64,000 bases of DNA, taken from assembly GCA_022836615.1 (NCBI GenBank), contig MU405340.1, positions 1-64,000 on the forward strand, written 5' to 3'. The notes beneath the pieces were generated by a model. The model was not told where the DNA came from and did not search any database. It saw only the letters and a program-made list of their open reading frames with translations. Positions within the stretch are counted from its first letter, which is position 1. Every line of letters begins with the position of its first letter. Below, in pieces: positions 23,966-34,972 of the stretch. Made by a program: the position numbers and the translations under genes. This stretch comes from Annulohypoxylon bovei var. microspora (lineage: Eukaryota > Ascomycota > Sordariomycetes > Xylariales > Hypoxylaceae).

Positions 23966-26341
23966 TCATCGCAAGCGAAACTCTCGGGTCTTAGCCTGCA
24001 GTACCTTTGGGCTGATGTTGTCGATGGCCTGGCCATCCATCTTGCCGTATATGAAGGCCTCGCCAATGAACTCGTAGTAGTCAGGATGTTCTCCCTTGTC
24101 GCTGTCGGGCTTGCGCCGTTTTACTATATCGTTATTTTTGCTCGGGGGAACAAACATCCAAGGCCGAATAATGCAAGGAACGCTACACCCAAATATTATG
24201 CAGATCAGGTCACCCAACTCTGTTAACGGGGGTCCAATGCCAACCAAGTTTTCGTTTGGGTTATTCTCGTCTGTCGCTTCGAGCACGACTCGGTTCCAGG
24301 TCACGGCCTGTACTCGTTTGATGTAGTCGCACATTATACCGGTCGAGTTTTGCTCTAGAATGTTCTTCGTAGAGATATGTCCGTTCGGGGTATCCTGTAC
24401 TAGACATCGAAGAGATGCGCGGTGGTACCAGCTTGGAGGCGGTCTGCCGTCTGGGCCGCGATCAGCAACTAGAGTCCGCCAGACCTTGTCTGGAACTAAA
24501 AACACTTCGTCTTCGCCGCATGTCCATCCCAGCCTCTGAAGCGCTCCTTGGGGAATGATGCCATCCGGAATAGGATCCGTCTTCCACGAAACAGTGCTCA
24601 GGATAAACCCTTTGACGTATATGGACGGGTCCCTTTCTTTTAATCTCTGGCGCTCTTCAGCAGGAGTCCTAGGCCGCGCGTTGCTCCGCGATCTGGGCCG
24701 TCCTTTTGTGATAGATGCTGTACTAATGTCTGAGAAATGGGATTCGGTAGGCGAAAGGCCATTCGGTGACCCTGGTTTACCATTTGGAGTCACAATCAGA
24801 TTTGACATGGTAGAAAAGCCATTGGCTGTGGGAGAATCTGGTAGTTTTATCGGCTCTCGTATCTCCATTCCGAAATGGACTTCTGGTGGTTTGTCCCGAG
24901 ACGCATTGTAGAATCTGGCATTGGGTAGTCCCACAAAACTATCACCATTCTTCCGACCGTTTAACCCCTCTCCTTGCTTGCCAAAAGGGGACTCGGGAAC
25001 GGTTTTGATCCACGATGGGAGTTCCACCAACGTCTCGTACATAATCGCCGTTTCCTTTCTCTCGGGCAAGGCCCATTGGCGGCACAAGATGTCTAGTGAC
25101 TTGTTACTATTGACTACGTAGCGGACAAAGTCAGTGTAAACCATGAGTAGATCATGCGTGTATTCAGGAGTCGGCGGCTGAAGTTCCGTCAGGGTTGGTG
25201 GGATTCTAACACCGAACTTAGAGGATGTATCCCTGGCGATGTTGAGAAAGGAATAGATGGTGTCTCGCGGGTCGGTTGTTTCAAAGGTTGACAGTGTTGA
25301 TACTAAAGTCTCGAGGGTTTTTATAGGTTCGAAAAGGCTCTGGTCGGCAGCCCTGAGGAATGTGTTGCTCAATTCGTCAACTAATATCTTCGCGCCAAGT
25401 GGCCCCAGCTCTGTAATGGCATTATAATCCTTGGACTTATCAGCGAAGAGCTTCCGAATCTCCTGGAAATTTAAATCGAAGATGCTAATGGCGTCAGAGA
25501 AGTCTCTCCAGTCCACTTCCTTGCGACCGCAATGGACCGTCGCCTCCTTGGCGAGAGCCAGCTCCTGTATAATCCATCTCCGAGAGAACCAGCTACATCT
25601 CATCAAGAAGATGAGATCACTCCAACCTTCAGCTCGATCTGGTCGGATTAAACACTCGATATCGCATTCCTTGACAACCTCACTAATGAATTCCATCGCT
25701 CTATCGGTTCGAGAATATTGATCGGCTAGCCCTAGCCAGACGCAGACTCTCGTTGCACAGGAATAAATGGTCGCCATGTTCGGCACTTGGGCCCCTTTCT
25801 CAACTTCATTGCCCTGGTCCATACATAACCCATCAGCCCACAAGAGGATTACGTTGTCTCTGTCGCGTAAATGTCGTAAGGCTTCGTATAAGTTGTCCTT
25901 GACGTAGAGGTGTAAAGAGATCATAGCAGCAACGTCGCTCATATGAGTCATATTATCTCCCGTCGTATTATGCGCTGAGTGGACGTAAATTGGATTGTCC
26001 GCTTGACTTTCGCCCCAGTGATATGAAAGCGCTTCGTATGGGTAGTCCTTCAACTCGTCAATAGGAATTGTGACAAGTTCTGTACATAGATCTGCCTCGG
26101 GATCGCGGCTCGGCTGTAAGGCCATGAGTCGTACTTGGTTACTGTCAATTTGATCATATTTGTATAGGAACTTTTTAGCTTTCCATACAGTATGGCGAAG
26201 CCTGTCTCTGGTATTTTTCTTGTCTCGGCGTGGTGACGGGGCTCTGTAGCCTAATGTTCTTCGTTTTTCTCCAGTCGGGCCAGTGCGTTCAGGCAATTTG
26301 GCGTTTTTTAGAATAGAATAAATAGAGTTGTTTGAAGCCAT
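23966..26341 (-). CDS. Heterokaryon incompatibility (HET) domain protein
   Basis: Single-exon frame of 791 aa. The HET domain begins with YEALSYHWG at residues 102-110, the hallmark first motif, after a basic N-terminal region (residues 20-60). It continues with NLYEALRHLRDRDNVILLWADGLCMDQGN (in the middle of which WADGLCMDQ corresponds to motif 2) and CTRVCVWLGLADQ. The C-terminal half has a low-complexity linker (about 490-560, Ser/Pro/Asn/Arg-rich) and a segment ending PCIIRPWMFVPP typical of long HET proteins. HET domains trigger cell death in vegetative incompatibility; some work downstream of NLR sensors. Its neighbour at 27146-30138, in the same orientation, is such an NLR-like protein. 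Confidence 0.9.
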   Translation of the reverse strand: MASNNSIYSILKNAKLPERTGPTGEKRRTLGYRAPSPRRDKKNTRDRLRHTVWKAKKFLYKYDQIDSNQVRLMALQPSRDPEADLCTELVTIPIDELKDYPYEALSYHWGESQADNPIYVHSAHNTTGDNMTHMSDVAAMISLHLYVKDNLYEALRHLRDRDNVILLWADGLCMDQGNEVEKGAQVPNMATIYSCATRVCVWLGLADQYSRTDRAMEFISEVVKECDIECLIRPDRAEGWSDLIFLMRCSWFSRRWIIQELALAKEATVHCGRKEVDWRDFSDAISIFDLNFQEIRKLFADKSKDYNAITELGPLGAKILVDELSNTFLRAADQSLFEPIKTLETLVSTLSTFETTDPRDTIYSFLNIARDTSSKFGVRIPPTLTELQPPTPEYTHDLLMVYTDFVRYVVNSNKSLDILCRQWALPERKETAIMYETLVELPSWIKTVPESPFGKQGEGLNGRKNGDSFVGLPNARFYNASRDKPPEVHFGMEIREPIKLPDSPTANGFSTMSNLIVTPNGKPGSPNGLSPTESHFSDISTASITKGRPRSRSNARPRTPAEERQRLKERDPSIYVKGFILSTVSWKTDPIPDGIIPQGALQRLGWTCGEDEVFLVPDKVWRTLVADRGPDGRPPPSWYHRASLRCLVQDTPNGHISTKNILEQNSTGIMCDYIKRVQAVTWNRVVLEATDENNPNENLVGIGPPLTELGDLICIIFGCSVPCIIRPWMFVPPSKNNDIVKRRKPDSDKGEHPDYYEFIGEAFIYGKMDGQAIDNISPKVLQAKTREFRLR

Positions 26342-27145
26342 GTTATATTTTTGATTGGTGGTTCTCTTATGAGTATCTTGTGTGTTATGCTAGGAGGGAG
26401 GACTTCGAAAGTTAAGGAATTTTCGCAGATTGTGGCTGAAGGGAGCAGTATTTCTTTAACTAGGAGGGCCAGATGCAAGATCGGTCTAAGTCTGTCTATC
26501 TTGACGGAAATGTCTGCAAGTCTACCTAGGAAGGTAACTGTAAACACCTTGACAAAGGTTGAAGAGCGATTTTGAGCCGTGGTATTGTATAATGTAAGAG
26601 TTCAGTAGGTCAATTCCCGCCTTTTCTGCAGGCTTAGAATGTGGCGGCTTATCCTGTTGTTGACCCCCTATTTGGAGTAGTTGCACAGTCGGGAAGCGCT
26701 TCGACTTCGAGTTCAATTGGCCATCGATGTGGGTTCTATCGCATCTGATAAATAGCCTGCATTAAATCCTTGTAAGCACGATTGACACAGCAAGCTATAG
26801 AAGGTACTTACCCTGCTGGGGTAGCTAGCCTCGTTGGCATATGTGACATCATGGTAATGTCCGCTGATCGTTCACACCGAAACTGAGACATTATTAATGC
26901 TTGCCTGATGTTATATCTGCCTTTCTATTAGTCCACTAATGATTCTATTAATGGAATGGAAGATCTAAGGGAAAGTTGTAGTAAGGCTACGACTCTGTGG
27001 TGGTGTAGGCGTTCTGAATTGGTGAGATTACGGTACTTCTTGATGAAGGATTACTTACCTAAGCAACAATAAGAGGAAAAAGCAATAATCCTGCAAATGC
27101 CCGAAAATTAACAGCTTGTCCTAGTGTGAAGGTTTTCGGGTGACT
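26342..27145. other. Intergenic region between HET and NLR genes
   Basis: No gene supported. It holds the promoter of the HET gene and the 3' end of the NLR gene. Short frames here lack recognisable features. Confidence 0.5.
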
Positions 27146-30138
27146 TCAGCTGTCCTCAGAAAGTTCATGGAATATACTGAGGTTTTGGTGCTTCTTTTCA
27201 CTAGCCTCCGACTCCGCATGTTCTATATCTAGGACTTCTGGCACAAGGGTCCAAGGCGAGAAGCCATGTGTCTCCTCTTCTTTTAGGACCCTTGTTCCAA
27301 TTTCAACACGCAAGACAATGCTGGACTCCATCCCAGATCGGTGCTTATGGAAATCTGGAAAATATGGGATAGTGTTGCTTGATGCTTTCCACACATCAGT
27401 TGATTGAGCCTTTCCTATATGGCCCTCACTGCTGACTTGTACACCCCGGAGAATATTAAAGGTTTTTGTCTGTCCGGATTTGAGAGCCCAGTCAATTGGA
27501 GTTTCTCCCATGTCGTCCACTGCTTTCGCATCTGCTGAAAAGCATAATAATAACTGGACAAGTTCTATATCGTCTAGTGTAGCTGCTGTGTGTAATGGAG
27601 AGACTTTCAAGAAATCAGCCTTGTTAACATCAGCACCAGCCTCTAGAAGTATCTTTACGACTGGCGTGTGGAGACGGTATACTGCTCCATGAAGGGCAGT
27701 GCCACCATATCGGCTTCCAGGGGGATTCAAATCAGTATCAAGTCTTATGAGCTCCTCGACAATACTGGTAAGCCCAAATGTGGATGCGTAGTAGAGACTT
27801 GTCGCGTGCCGCGGATAAAAATCCCAGTAGAATGGATTGTCGGCATTAATAATCTGGACCCATGACATGAACAGGTTATGATTTTCCCTTTGAAATAATT
27901 GCATTGTAGCGGCATTTAGATCTTCGCTTGGTGTCGCTGCTCTGTAATAGTAAGACCAAGAGATAGCTGCGTGTTTAAGAAGAGGAAACCTTCTCACTCT
28001 TTCGAGGTAATCTTCAGAGGTGGTGGAAGGCCCTCCTTTGAAATCAGAAAAGGAGATATAAGCCATACAACATCGAAACAAAATTGCATAAGCTTCCTCG
28101 GCACATAGAGCGAAGCCGCTCGTAACCTGGCTATCTCGGATCCAGGGTGAAAGTAGATAGTCCTTAACGGACATATGAGCGAGAGTTACGTGGTTTTGAT
28201 TCGTGACATTTACTAAACCACCAACCAAATCTAGTATGTCATGTGGACTACGTAGAAGAGACTCCTCGTCTAAGTGGTCCATGTGTAGCTCTATCGCGAT
28301 TGCGGTATGTATTTCTTCTAAAGTTAATGGAGTCACAGCAAAGGCAATCCATATCAGAATCCTTCGTGCTGATTCCTGGTCCGCTTTAGGGATACGAGCT
28401 AAAATCCGATCATATGTTTCATGAAGGTCTTGGGGGAGTTGAGCTAAGCTTTTTCGTATAGCCTTGATTGTGCGAAGCTTGCTAAAGGCTTCTAATTGGC
28501 ATTGGACCCAGCGAAACCTTCTATCATTAATATATGGTGTAGTTAAGAATAGGGCAACTTACATTCCAGCAGCCTGGGCTTGCATCGATTTAGAAATATG
28601 GTCCTTGATATGGCCGTTAAGCCATTGTAAGTTAGGATCTACTCGCAATCTGTAGTCGATGTACTTTGCGATATCTTCATCTACTTCCAAGACATGATCC
28701 TCAATACGGATATTGTGGAATTTATCTAAGCGCCGTCTTATATCTTGGCCCTCACGACTTGTCACAAGAAATTTGACATTATCCATCGTGTCAGAAACTT
28801 CTTGGAAGATGCACAACGACCCCGCTTGATCTTCAACCTCATCTAAGGCGTCAATGACCACGATGAGGCGAGTTCTTGAAGTAAGAAGTTGTAAAGTCTC
28901 GATGAGAAAAGCAACGTGGGGTTTTCGATAAACTCCCGCAGCCGTACTCGAGCAGAATTCGTCTTCTACTAAGCTAGGAACTTTCCCATCCTTCAGTAGA
29001 ATCTGACGGATTACACTTCCAAGGAGATTTGATAGGTCTTGGCTTTTGCTGTTGCGAAAGTCGCAATAGAAATAAGCTATTGTCGGTCGTTTTTCTTCCT
29101 GTTGGGCCCATAGAGATAAATCTCTAATGATGTTCGATCTATAATAAGGTAGATATTAGCCTTAATCTAGAGTCAACTATATCGCCATTAGGTGGACTTA
29201 CAGTAATACCGTCTTGCCTGATCCCGCTACCCATGATGTCAGTTTTCCAAAGATTGAACACGCATATTTGTAAAGTCATACAGAATCCGCTAAGCCAGAG
29301 GTTTGGCCCGCCCCGGTCCCTCCAATCTTGGAATTCCCTGGACTCTAGGAACCATCGGCCTGTGCCATCATAGCAACGATCCACCGCAGGCGCATACAAC
29401 TCCCAGGGGTCGACCGGCGACAACCACCTTAGGACTTGTTCCTGTCTTTCACCTGTCCCTATTATCAATATTGTGTAATTTATTTTATTTTATTTTAGTG
29501 GGGTTGTCTCACTGATATTGCGCAGTGACACCTCAGTTGTGAGATCTGCCAAGGTGCGATCGATGTTAAATACATCGTTTTCCATCGAGGATGCTAATTT
29601 TCTAAGTTCCAAAAGTAAAGTACTGTAGAAGGGGTAAGTAACTACGTAATTAAGGTCAAGAATCATACTGGTGCACTCACACTTCGTCCGCAGATATAGC
29701 TAAACTCAAGGTTGCTTTTGATCGCGCTAGTCGATCAACGATTTGCTTGATTTCTTTCTCGGATAGATCCCACGATATGGCCCGCATTACAGCGTGTACT
29801 TTCGTCTTAGGCTGGTCATTATACTTGGTCAATAGTATAGTTTCTAGCGTGCGCAAGTCTTCTAAACAGAGGATTAAGGGGCCTCTATTTTGTTGGCTCT
29901 GGGAAAGTATTCTCAAAGCGCTATTTTCTTCGGGGTATTCTTTAGAGTCTCCATTATCGACGGCCATTTGGAAAATAGTTTCCAAAATTCCCCTAAGTTC
30001 TCTAACCTCATCTTGAACCCTAGATAGACACCAAGGTTTGCATTTCAAGATTGCACGCGTATTGTAACAAATATGTAGGATTGAACTGCATGCTTGGAGA
30101 ACAGCAATAGAAGCAGCTGTGATGCTTAGTGGATCCAT
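27146..30138 (-). CDS. NLR-like STAND protein: fungal N-terminal domain, NACHT, ankyrin repeats
   Basis: Six exons: 29681-30138, 29513-29622, 29282-29458, 29202-29226, 28563-29138 and 27146-28517, giving 905 aa with all phases consistent. MDPLSITAASIAVLQACSSI is typical of the Helo-like N-terminal domain of fungal STAND proteins. The P-loop GFSGSGKT (residues 247-254) is assembled across introns, mostly from a 25-nt exon. Walker B is LIVVIDALDEVE near residue 350, followed by FLVTSREGQDIRRRL and AGMFRWVQCQLEAF of the NACHT module. Ankyrin repeats occupy about 700-800 (GGTALHGAVYRLHTPVVKILLEAGADVN and next units). NLR proteins bind NTP, oligomerise and activate an N-terminal death effector. 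The adjacent HET gene fits an allorecognition or immunity locus. Intron 2 contains a (TTTTA)n run. Confidence 0.85.
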
Positions 30139-30743
30139 AAGAAACTTGTACCAATAAGATTGGTTTGACTATTTGATTGCGAAAAGATTAAAGAGCCTAC
30201 TGGCGCTAAAGTACGAGGAGAAACTAACAACGGGATATATGTGCCTACTTACTTACCTTTATAAACCCCTCATAACTAACGTACGGTACGTAGCGTTAAA
30301 GCTAAATGTAAGATTGGTGGCAGTGATGTTCCACCTCCTTCTCGTGCAGTTGAATTGACCTCTCCCACGTTAATATTTTTGAAAAGAGGGGTCTGCATAA
30401 CATTTTCTGGATGCGAGATGGTATCCGATGTATGCAAGAAGTCATCAAAGAATCTCATGAATTAGAAAGGCGGTATTTCAAAGTGTAATTATAAACGCCC
30501 AGCTCTTAAGGTATTTAATATTTTAACCTTATTATATGATTTCTGATAAGAAAAGGCGGAATGAAGGCTAATTAATATGCCTGATTATGTATTAACTAAT
30601 AACTAGGTTGATTTGCTGTCTTGTCAGCCTAATATTGCTTTGCTCATTAAGATGGCGAAGGGGGAAGAAAGGGGGCTTAGACATTTACTAACACCGCATC
30701 TAGGTACCCCGATGTTGTTATCATGACCACCGCATTAACACAA

Positions 30744-30762
30744 CCCTAACCCTAACCCTAAC
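30744..30762 (-). repeat. Interstitial telomere-type repeat, (CCCTAA)3
   Basis: Three perfect CCCTAA units plus one C, the complement of the TTAGGG telomere repeat of filamentous fungi. It lies between unique genes, so this is not a chromosome end. It may mark an old break repaired with telomere sequence or a Tbf1/Rap1-like factor site. Confidence 0.8.
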
Positions 30763-31066
30763 AATGGATTAAGATGTTCCCCTGCTAATTGGTTTATCCA
30801 CATTTTTGCCTGGATATTCTCGTCCCCTTGGCAAGACGACGCTCTACTATTAGATGTAGAATTAAGGAACCATTGTAACGGTAGATCCGGGTCCGACAAC
30901 CGAAACTAGGGCTTCCTCCGGGATAGAATTGGTTTCAATTTTGAGATGAGTCTTGATGAAGTCGTATTCACGCGTTCATGGGGAGGCCGAGAATCTACTA
31001 GTTAAAGCCCCGCGTGAAGTTATTTTCCGGATCTTGCTAGGGTTGCGATTTTATAGGAAATATCTT

Positions 31067-31076
31067 TATATATAAG
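31067..31076 (+). promoter_or_regulatory. TATA-like element of the cutinase gene
   Basis: TATATATAAG about 120 bp before the ATG at 31196, within the range of fungal TATA boxes. No mapped transcription start is available. Confidence 0.5.
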
Positions 31077-31195
31077 GCTATTCATTCGCCCCTCAATCGT
31101 GAGGCTCGATAGAGAATCATATTCTTCTTCTTTAAAATAGCAGAAACTAAGAATTGTCGGCTCGCGGCTCTCCTATAGATGACTAAGGCGTTATA

Positions 31196-32010
31196 ATGCC
31201 TATCAAACTTATCCTCTTGGCAGTCCTCCTCAAAGGCGCCGCCACATCACCAACTAATTTGGCAAAGCGGCAAACTACCTGCCAAGACGTGCACTTTTTC
31301 ATAGCCCGGGGCTCAACGGAACCTTATCCAGGTCGCCAAGAGGATCTTGTTAACGCAGTTTGTGAGGGACTGTCTAGTTGCGGGTATGAAGACATTATAT
31401 ACCCCGCCGCGTTCGAAGATTACTGTGGGTCGGCATTCGGGGGTGTCGTCAATGGCACCGCGCAGATCACAGCGTACGCCGAAAGCTGTCCCGACGCGAA
31501 GTTGGTCTTGACGGGCTATTCTCAAGGGGGGCATGTCGCGGGTGACATACTTGGAGGTGGTGGGGGTGAAATCTCGAATCAGAATTGCACGCAACCAACA
31601 AACACACCGTTATCGCCTGAAACTTCTCCCGGTAATAAGAGTACGCTATCATAGCCTTGATTTTGATGAGATGTACTAACCAGGTCAATCCAGTCGTAGC
31701 AGCGACCTTCTTCGGTGATGTGCGCCACACGGCTTCCCAGAGCTATAACGTAGGAACCGGGGCAGAAGGAACCGGAGTAAGCAAACCAAGAGTATGTATG
31801 ATTATCTGGTGTTGGGACTAACACGTTCTATAGATCCTGCCGAGGTCAGGGGCTGGGCTCGAATCTTTAAATGAATTCTCGGAGCTATTGCACTCATGGT
31901 GTTTCGTTGATGACCCAGTCTGCGCTGGCGGTTCAGATATCAACGCGCATCTCGAGTATTTTGATGCGTCTATGAGCGAAGCTGCTGCGTGGGTGAAGAC
32001 CAAGCTTTGA
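31196..32010 (+). CDS. Secreted cutinase / acetylxylan esterase (CE5)
   Basis: Three exons: 31196-31631, 31694-31791 and 31834-32010, giving 236 aa. The N-terminus MPIKLILLAVLLKGAATS is a signal peptide, followed by a LAKR processing-like site. The alpha/beta-hydrolase core shows ARGSTEP near residue 37, the nucleophile elbow GYSQGG (Ser109), FFGDVRHTASQSYNVG, and the acid/His pair DDPVC...NAHL (Asp204 or Asp205, His217). The spacing is that of the cutinase fold. Several Cys pairs are conserved. Such enzymes cleave ester bonds in plant cutin or acetylated xylan outside the cell, fitting a plant-associated lifestyle. The intron 1 acceptor was chosen at 31693 because it restores VVAATFFGDV in frame. 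Confidence 0.85.
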
Positions 32011-32684
32011 AGCAACCGTTTTTCTATGCGACCTATGAGTTCGGACGCGTGCCTGGTGAAATATTTTATTTACAGCGGACTTATGCGCTGGAATTGGTTG
32101 AGTTATAACGCTTGATAGCGCTATATTCCCTACAATTGCAGTGAATAAATGTTAAGATTCGTTAAATTAGCGGGTTTAACTGTCACGTAAACATTGGATT
32201 TATCCGACCAAACCATATTCGCATATAAAATTATCAGGTACTTTAATTTTTACTTAAGATTATTGAACTGTGCTTCGAACAGTCGACCGAATGACTTAAT
32301 TGCAGCTGCTGCAATGCATGCGTGGTTGGTAATTCAGTTTGGTGGTATATCTTCAAAAGCGTTCTATCATTAGGTAATCGTCTGTTAGGTAATCATCTGT
32401 TAGGTAATCATCTGTTAGGTAATCATCTGTTAGGTAATCATCTGTTAGGTAATCATCTGTTAGGTAATCATCTGTTAGGTAATCCTGATTCCAACCTGCT
32501 AGGTAATCATTTGGTAAGCATCTCCTTTTATGGAAATGAGCCAATGATGGATTCCAGTTGCTTTTGTACTATTATTAAGCATTTATTTGAAGCAAGCTAG
32601 CACAATGTTCTCACCGCAATATACGAATTTCTTCAATAAATCTGCCTCAGTATACAGGTCGTTAACTGCTAGAGATATCATACT
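32011..32684. other. Intergenic region with 15-bp tandem repeat
   Basis: No gene supported. The open frames on both strands across 32322-32600 exist only because the 15-bp repeat is a multiple of three. Both flanking genes end here. Confidence 0.55.
32370..32513. repeat. 15-bp minisatellite (TTAGGTAATCATCTG)n
   Basis: Seven consecutive full units occupy 32370-32474; the first has G for A. A partial unit starts at 32475 and a diverged copy CTAGGTAATCATTTG lies at 32499-32513. The near-identity of the units points to recent expansion. There are no spacers, so it is not CRISPR-like. Confidence 0.9.
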
Positions 32685-33536
32685 TCAGTAGTAACCGCAC
32701 TTATTAAACTTCATCCACATCTGTGTGATTTCACAGCTATGAGGATCATCTAGACATGGCGCATGGAGTGTCGGGTCCGTATCTCGCAAGATGATCTGGA
32801 CGCTGCAATGATGGGTATGTAAGGGGTCAAGGATATCGTCGTCCAAGGGCTTCCCATGATGGAACCCCATATCAAACTTGCGCCAGCTGTAAGAGCAGTG
32901 GTACATATGCCATGACCACGGACCCCAGGCCCCGTTATAACCGCCAGTTGTCCAGACTTCCCTTGGTAGCTCTTCTTCAGGCCGCGTCGCGTTATTAGGG
33001 TAAAAATGCCACTCCGTGATGTTTAAGAAGTGGTTGATGAGCTCGGCGTTGTAGCACTCGGGCCGCTGCCACGCCCACGACATCGGATCGAAGATGCAGC
33101 CGAGAGATTGAGCCTCACCTGGCGAGTGGCCGCAGGATCCGAATTCCTCGCCTGTCGGCTTTGATGTTTTCGGGTGTGCGGGAGGAAGTCCTTCCGGCAA
33201 GGGAACTTCATGTATCAGGGGCTTTGACGCTGAGCTGCCCTCCAGATTCGCGACTTTTTCCTCCATCTGGCTGATGATGGAGTCTAACCGAGCCGCATTG
33301 GACGAACACACGGCAACAAGCGCCATACCGAGAAAGAAACATAATATTGTAGGGATATAGAAGAGAGACGAGCGCCAGGATAGCTGTGTTCTGGAATAGG
33401 CGCGGAGGTCTTCATGATTCGGTGGTTGCGTATCAGACTCGGTCAAGAGACTCTCGTATTGTTCTTTGTGGTGAGTTTGTGACATATCTCGAATCCTCTC
33501 AGGTATCATGCTAGGCTTCTTGCTTGAGCTGGCCAT
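32685..33536 (-). CDS. UstYa-like (DUF3328) membrane oxidase, divergent member
   Basis: Single-exon, 283 aa. A cytosolic N-terminus is followed by one membrane segment (about residues 57-78, SLFYIPTILCFFLGMALVAV) and a short coiled coil. The lumenal domain contains two HXXHC motifs: HMYHC at 210-214 and HTHHC at 240-244. Paired HXXHC motifs after one membrane anchor define the UstYa family, copper-type oxidases that form side-chain ether or C-C links in dikaritin RiPPs. The rest (FGSCGHSPGEAQSLGC, WHFYPN) differs from classic UstYa, so it belongs to a distant branch. It lies 1.4 kb from a second UstYa-like gene in the same orientation and 4.5 kb from the precursor at 38056. Participation in one pathway is inferred from this clustering. 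Confidence 0.75.
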   Translation of the reverse strand: MASSSKKPSMIPERIRDMSQTHHKEQYESLLTESDTQPPNHEDLRAYSRTQLSWRSSLFYIPTILCFFLGMALVAVCSSNAARLDSIISQMEEKVANLEGSSASKPLIHEVPLPEGLPPAHPKTSKPTGEEFGSCGHSPGEAQSLGCIFDPMSWAWQRPECYNAELINHFLNITEWHFYPNNATRPEEELPREVWTTGGYNGAWGPWSWHMYHCSYSWRKFDMGFHHGKPLDDDILDPLHTHHCSVQIILRDTDPTLHAPCLDDPHSCEITQMWMKFNKCGYY

Positions 33537-34972
33537 CTGACAAGCGGCGGGCTTTTTGCCTTTGCTAACCCCGCAAATATTTCTCAGATCAAAAGAGCAT
33601 TGTTAAGAAAAAGGGGGATAGTCATGTAAGACCAACGTAGTGGGCGTATGAAGCGTCTATAGGATTAGCTCGAAGTTGGATCCAGTCTATCAAGCACCTA
33701 ACCATCAGAGCTGGACACAATCCCGACCCTCAGTGTTCTCCGCATTCGTGAGAGGGGGTGAATCCTTCATGATGCCTTTTAGGACCGAGCTACGAATTCG
33801 CCGATATGCAGTACGATATTATTGCTCTGACACAGCGTATATACGTTATTAGTCTACGCATGTATATGGGTAGGTAAAAAATATGTGGTGTGATGAGTTT
33901 GACTGAGTACCAGGTACGTATTCGCCTATTCAGTCCTAAATCATGCCACAGAGGTTGATCATTTGGCGAGTTCCTACCTAGGTGGGCAAACATGCACCAC
34001 TTTTTGACACTCTCAAGTCCTGCATGTGCATCTATGAGGCACGGAACCAAAGCTTGTTTTTCTTAGCAAAATTGTTTAAAGTACCGAGTAAACCTAGGCA
34101 GACACGTGCGTATAGACTATGCAGGCGGTTGTGAGGCACAGCAGCGATATACTTAGCCGGAATCCTAATACAACGTCAGTATCAAGATAGAAGATCTATT
34201 GTAGATGTTGAACTATCCAACGACTAAGGTAAGCGTTCATTGGTTCCCTTCATGGCGTTTTATGACGCCTTACAGCTGACCCGGTATAGACCCAGCATAG
34301 GCCTCTTGTCGCGAAGCAGGAAATCCTTTAGCCTAGACCGAGGTTTATGCATCTACCTACCTAGGTGCGTATACATTCACTTGCAGCTCAAATCTGTGCA
34401 TATACGATACGTATTGGTAGACTAGGCCAATCTACCAATTTTATGTGACCGATTGTATAACAGTGTTGATCTTCTCCCCATACATCTTTTTAGCGGATAC
34501 CGCTGGCCAGTTGTAATCCAGCTAACAGCAAGATTTGTTACCTAGGTAAGGTAGGTAGGTACATATTTCTAGGTTATGTGACGTTGTTTCCATTGGTCCG
34601 GCTACGAATTACTGCAAGTCCCAGAGATCCAAACGAAGCTATTTACACGCGGTATTCACGACTGGTCAATGTATGGGACAGACTAGTTACACCGTTTTAA
34701 AACTTATACAATACAACTGATTTATAATCAATTCCATAGTTCTAACTAGAGACTTAACCCCAGAATTATCTGTATGTAGGTTTATCGTTAATCACCTGCC
34801 ACTCCATAGAAACAAGTAAGTTGCACATTCTTAATATTATCATTCGAAAAGCCCGCGGCTAAACCCTCGCGGCTTATGTTAGGTGTAAGCTAGGTTTGAC
34901 AAGTCTCCGAAACTATCACTAGAGTTGGAGTTCCCTTGAGTATTCCATCACTAAGTCTCCTGGGCCAAGATT
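33537..34972. other. Intergenic region between the two UstYa-like genes
   Basis: 1.4 kb without a supported gene. Copies of the CCTAGGTAGGT-type motif lie at 33973-33985, 34353-34366 and 34541-34561. It holds the promoter of the left gene and the 3' flank of the right one. Confidence 0.5.

Larger units (their letters stand above)
30139..31195. other. Intergenic region with interstitial telomeric repeat
   Basis: No gene supported. It includes the telomere-like run at 30744-30762 and, near the right end, the TATA-like element of the cutinase gene. Confidence 0.55.

Noticed and set aside
30744..30762. Chromosome end
   Set aside because: Only three telomere units, flanked on both sides by unique genes.
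32370..32513. CRISPR-like array
   Set aside because: Units are head-to-tail with no spacers, in a eukaryotic genome.
32322..32600. Open frames on both strands encoding LLGNH or LTDDY repeats
   Set aside because: They follow mechanically from a 15-bp tandem repeat without stops; no start context or family.
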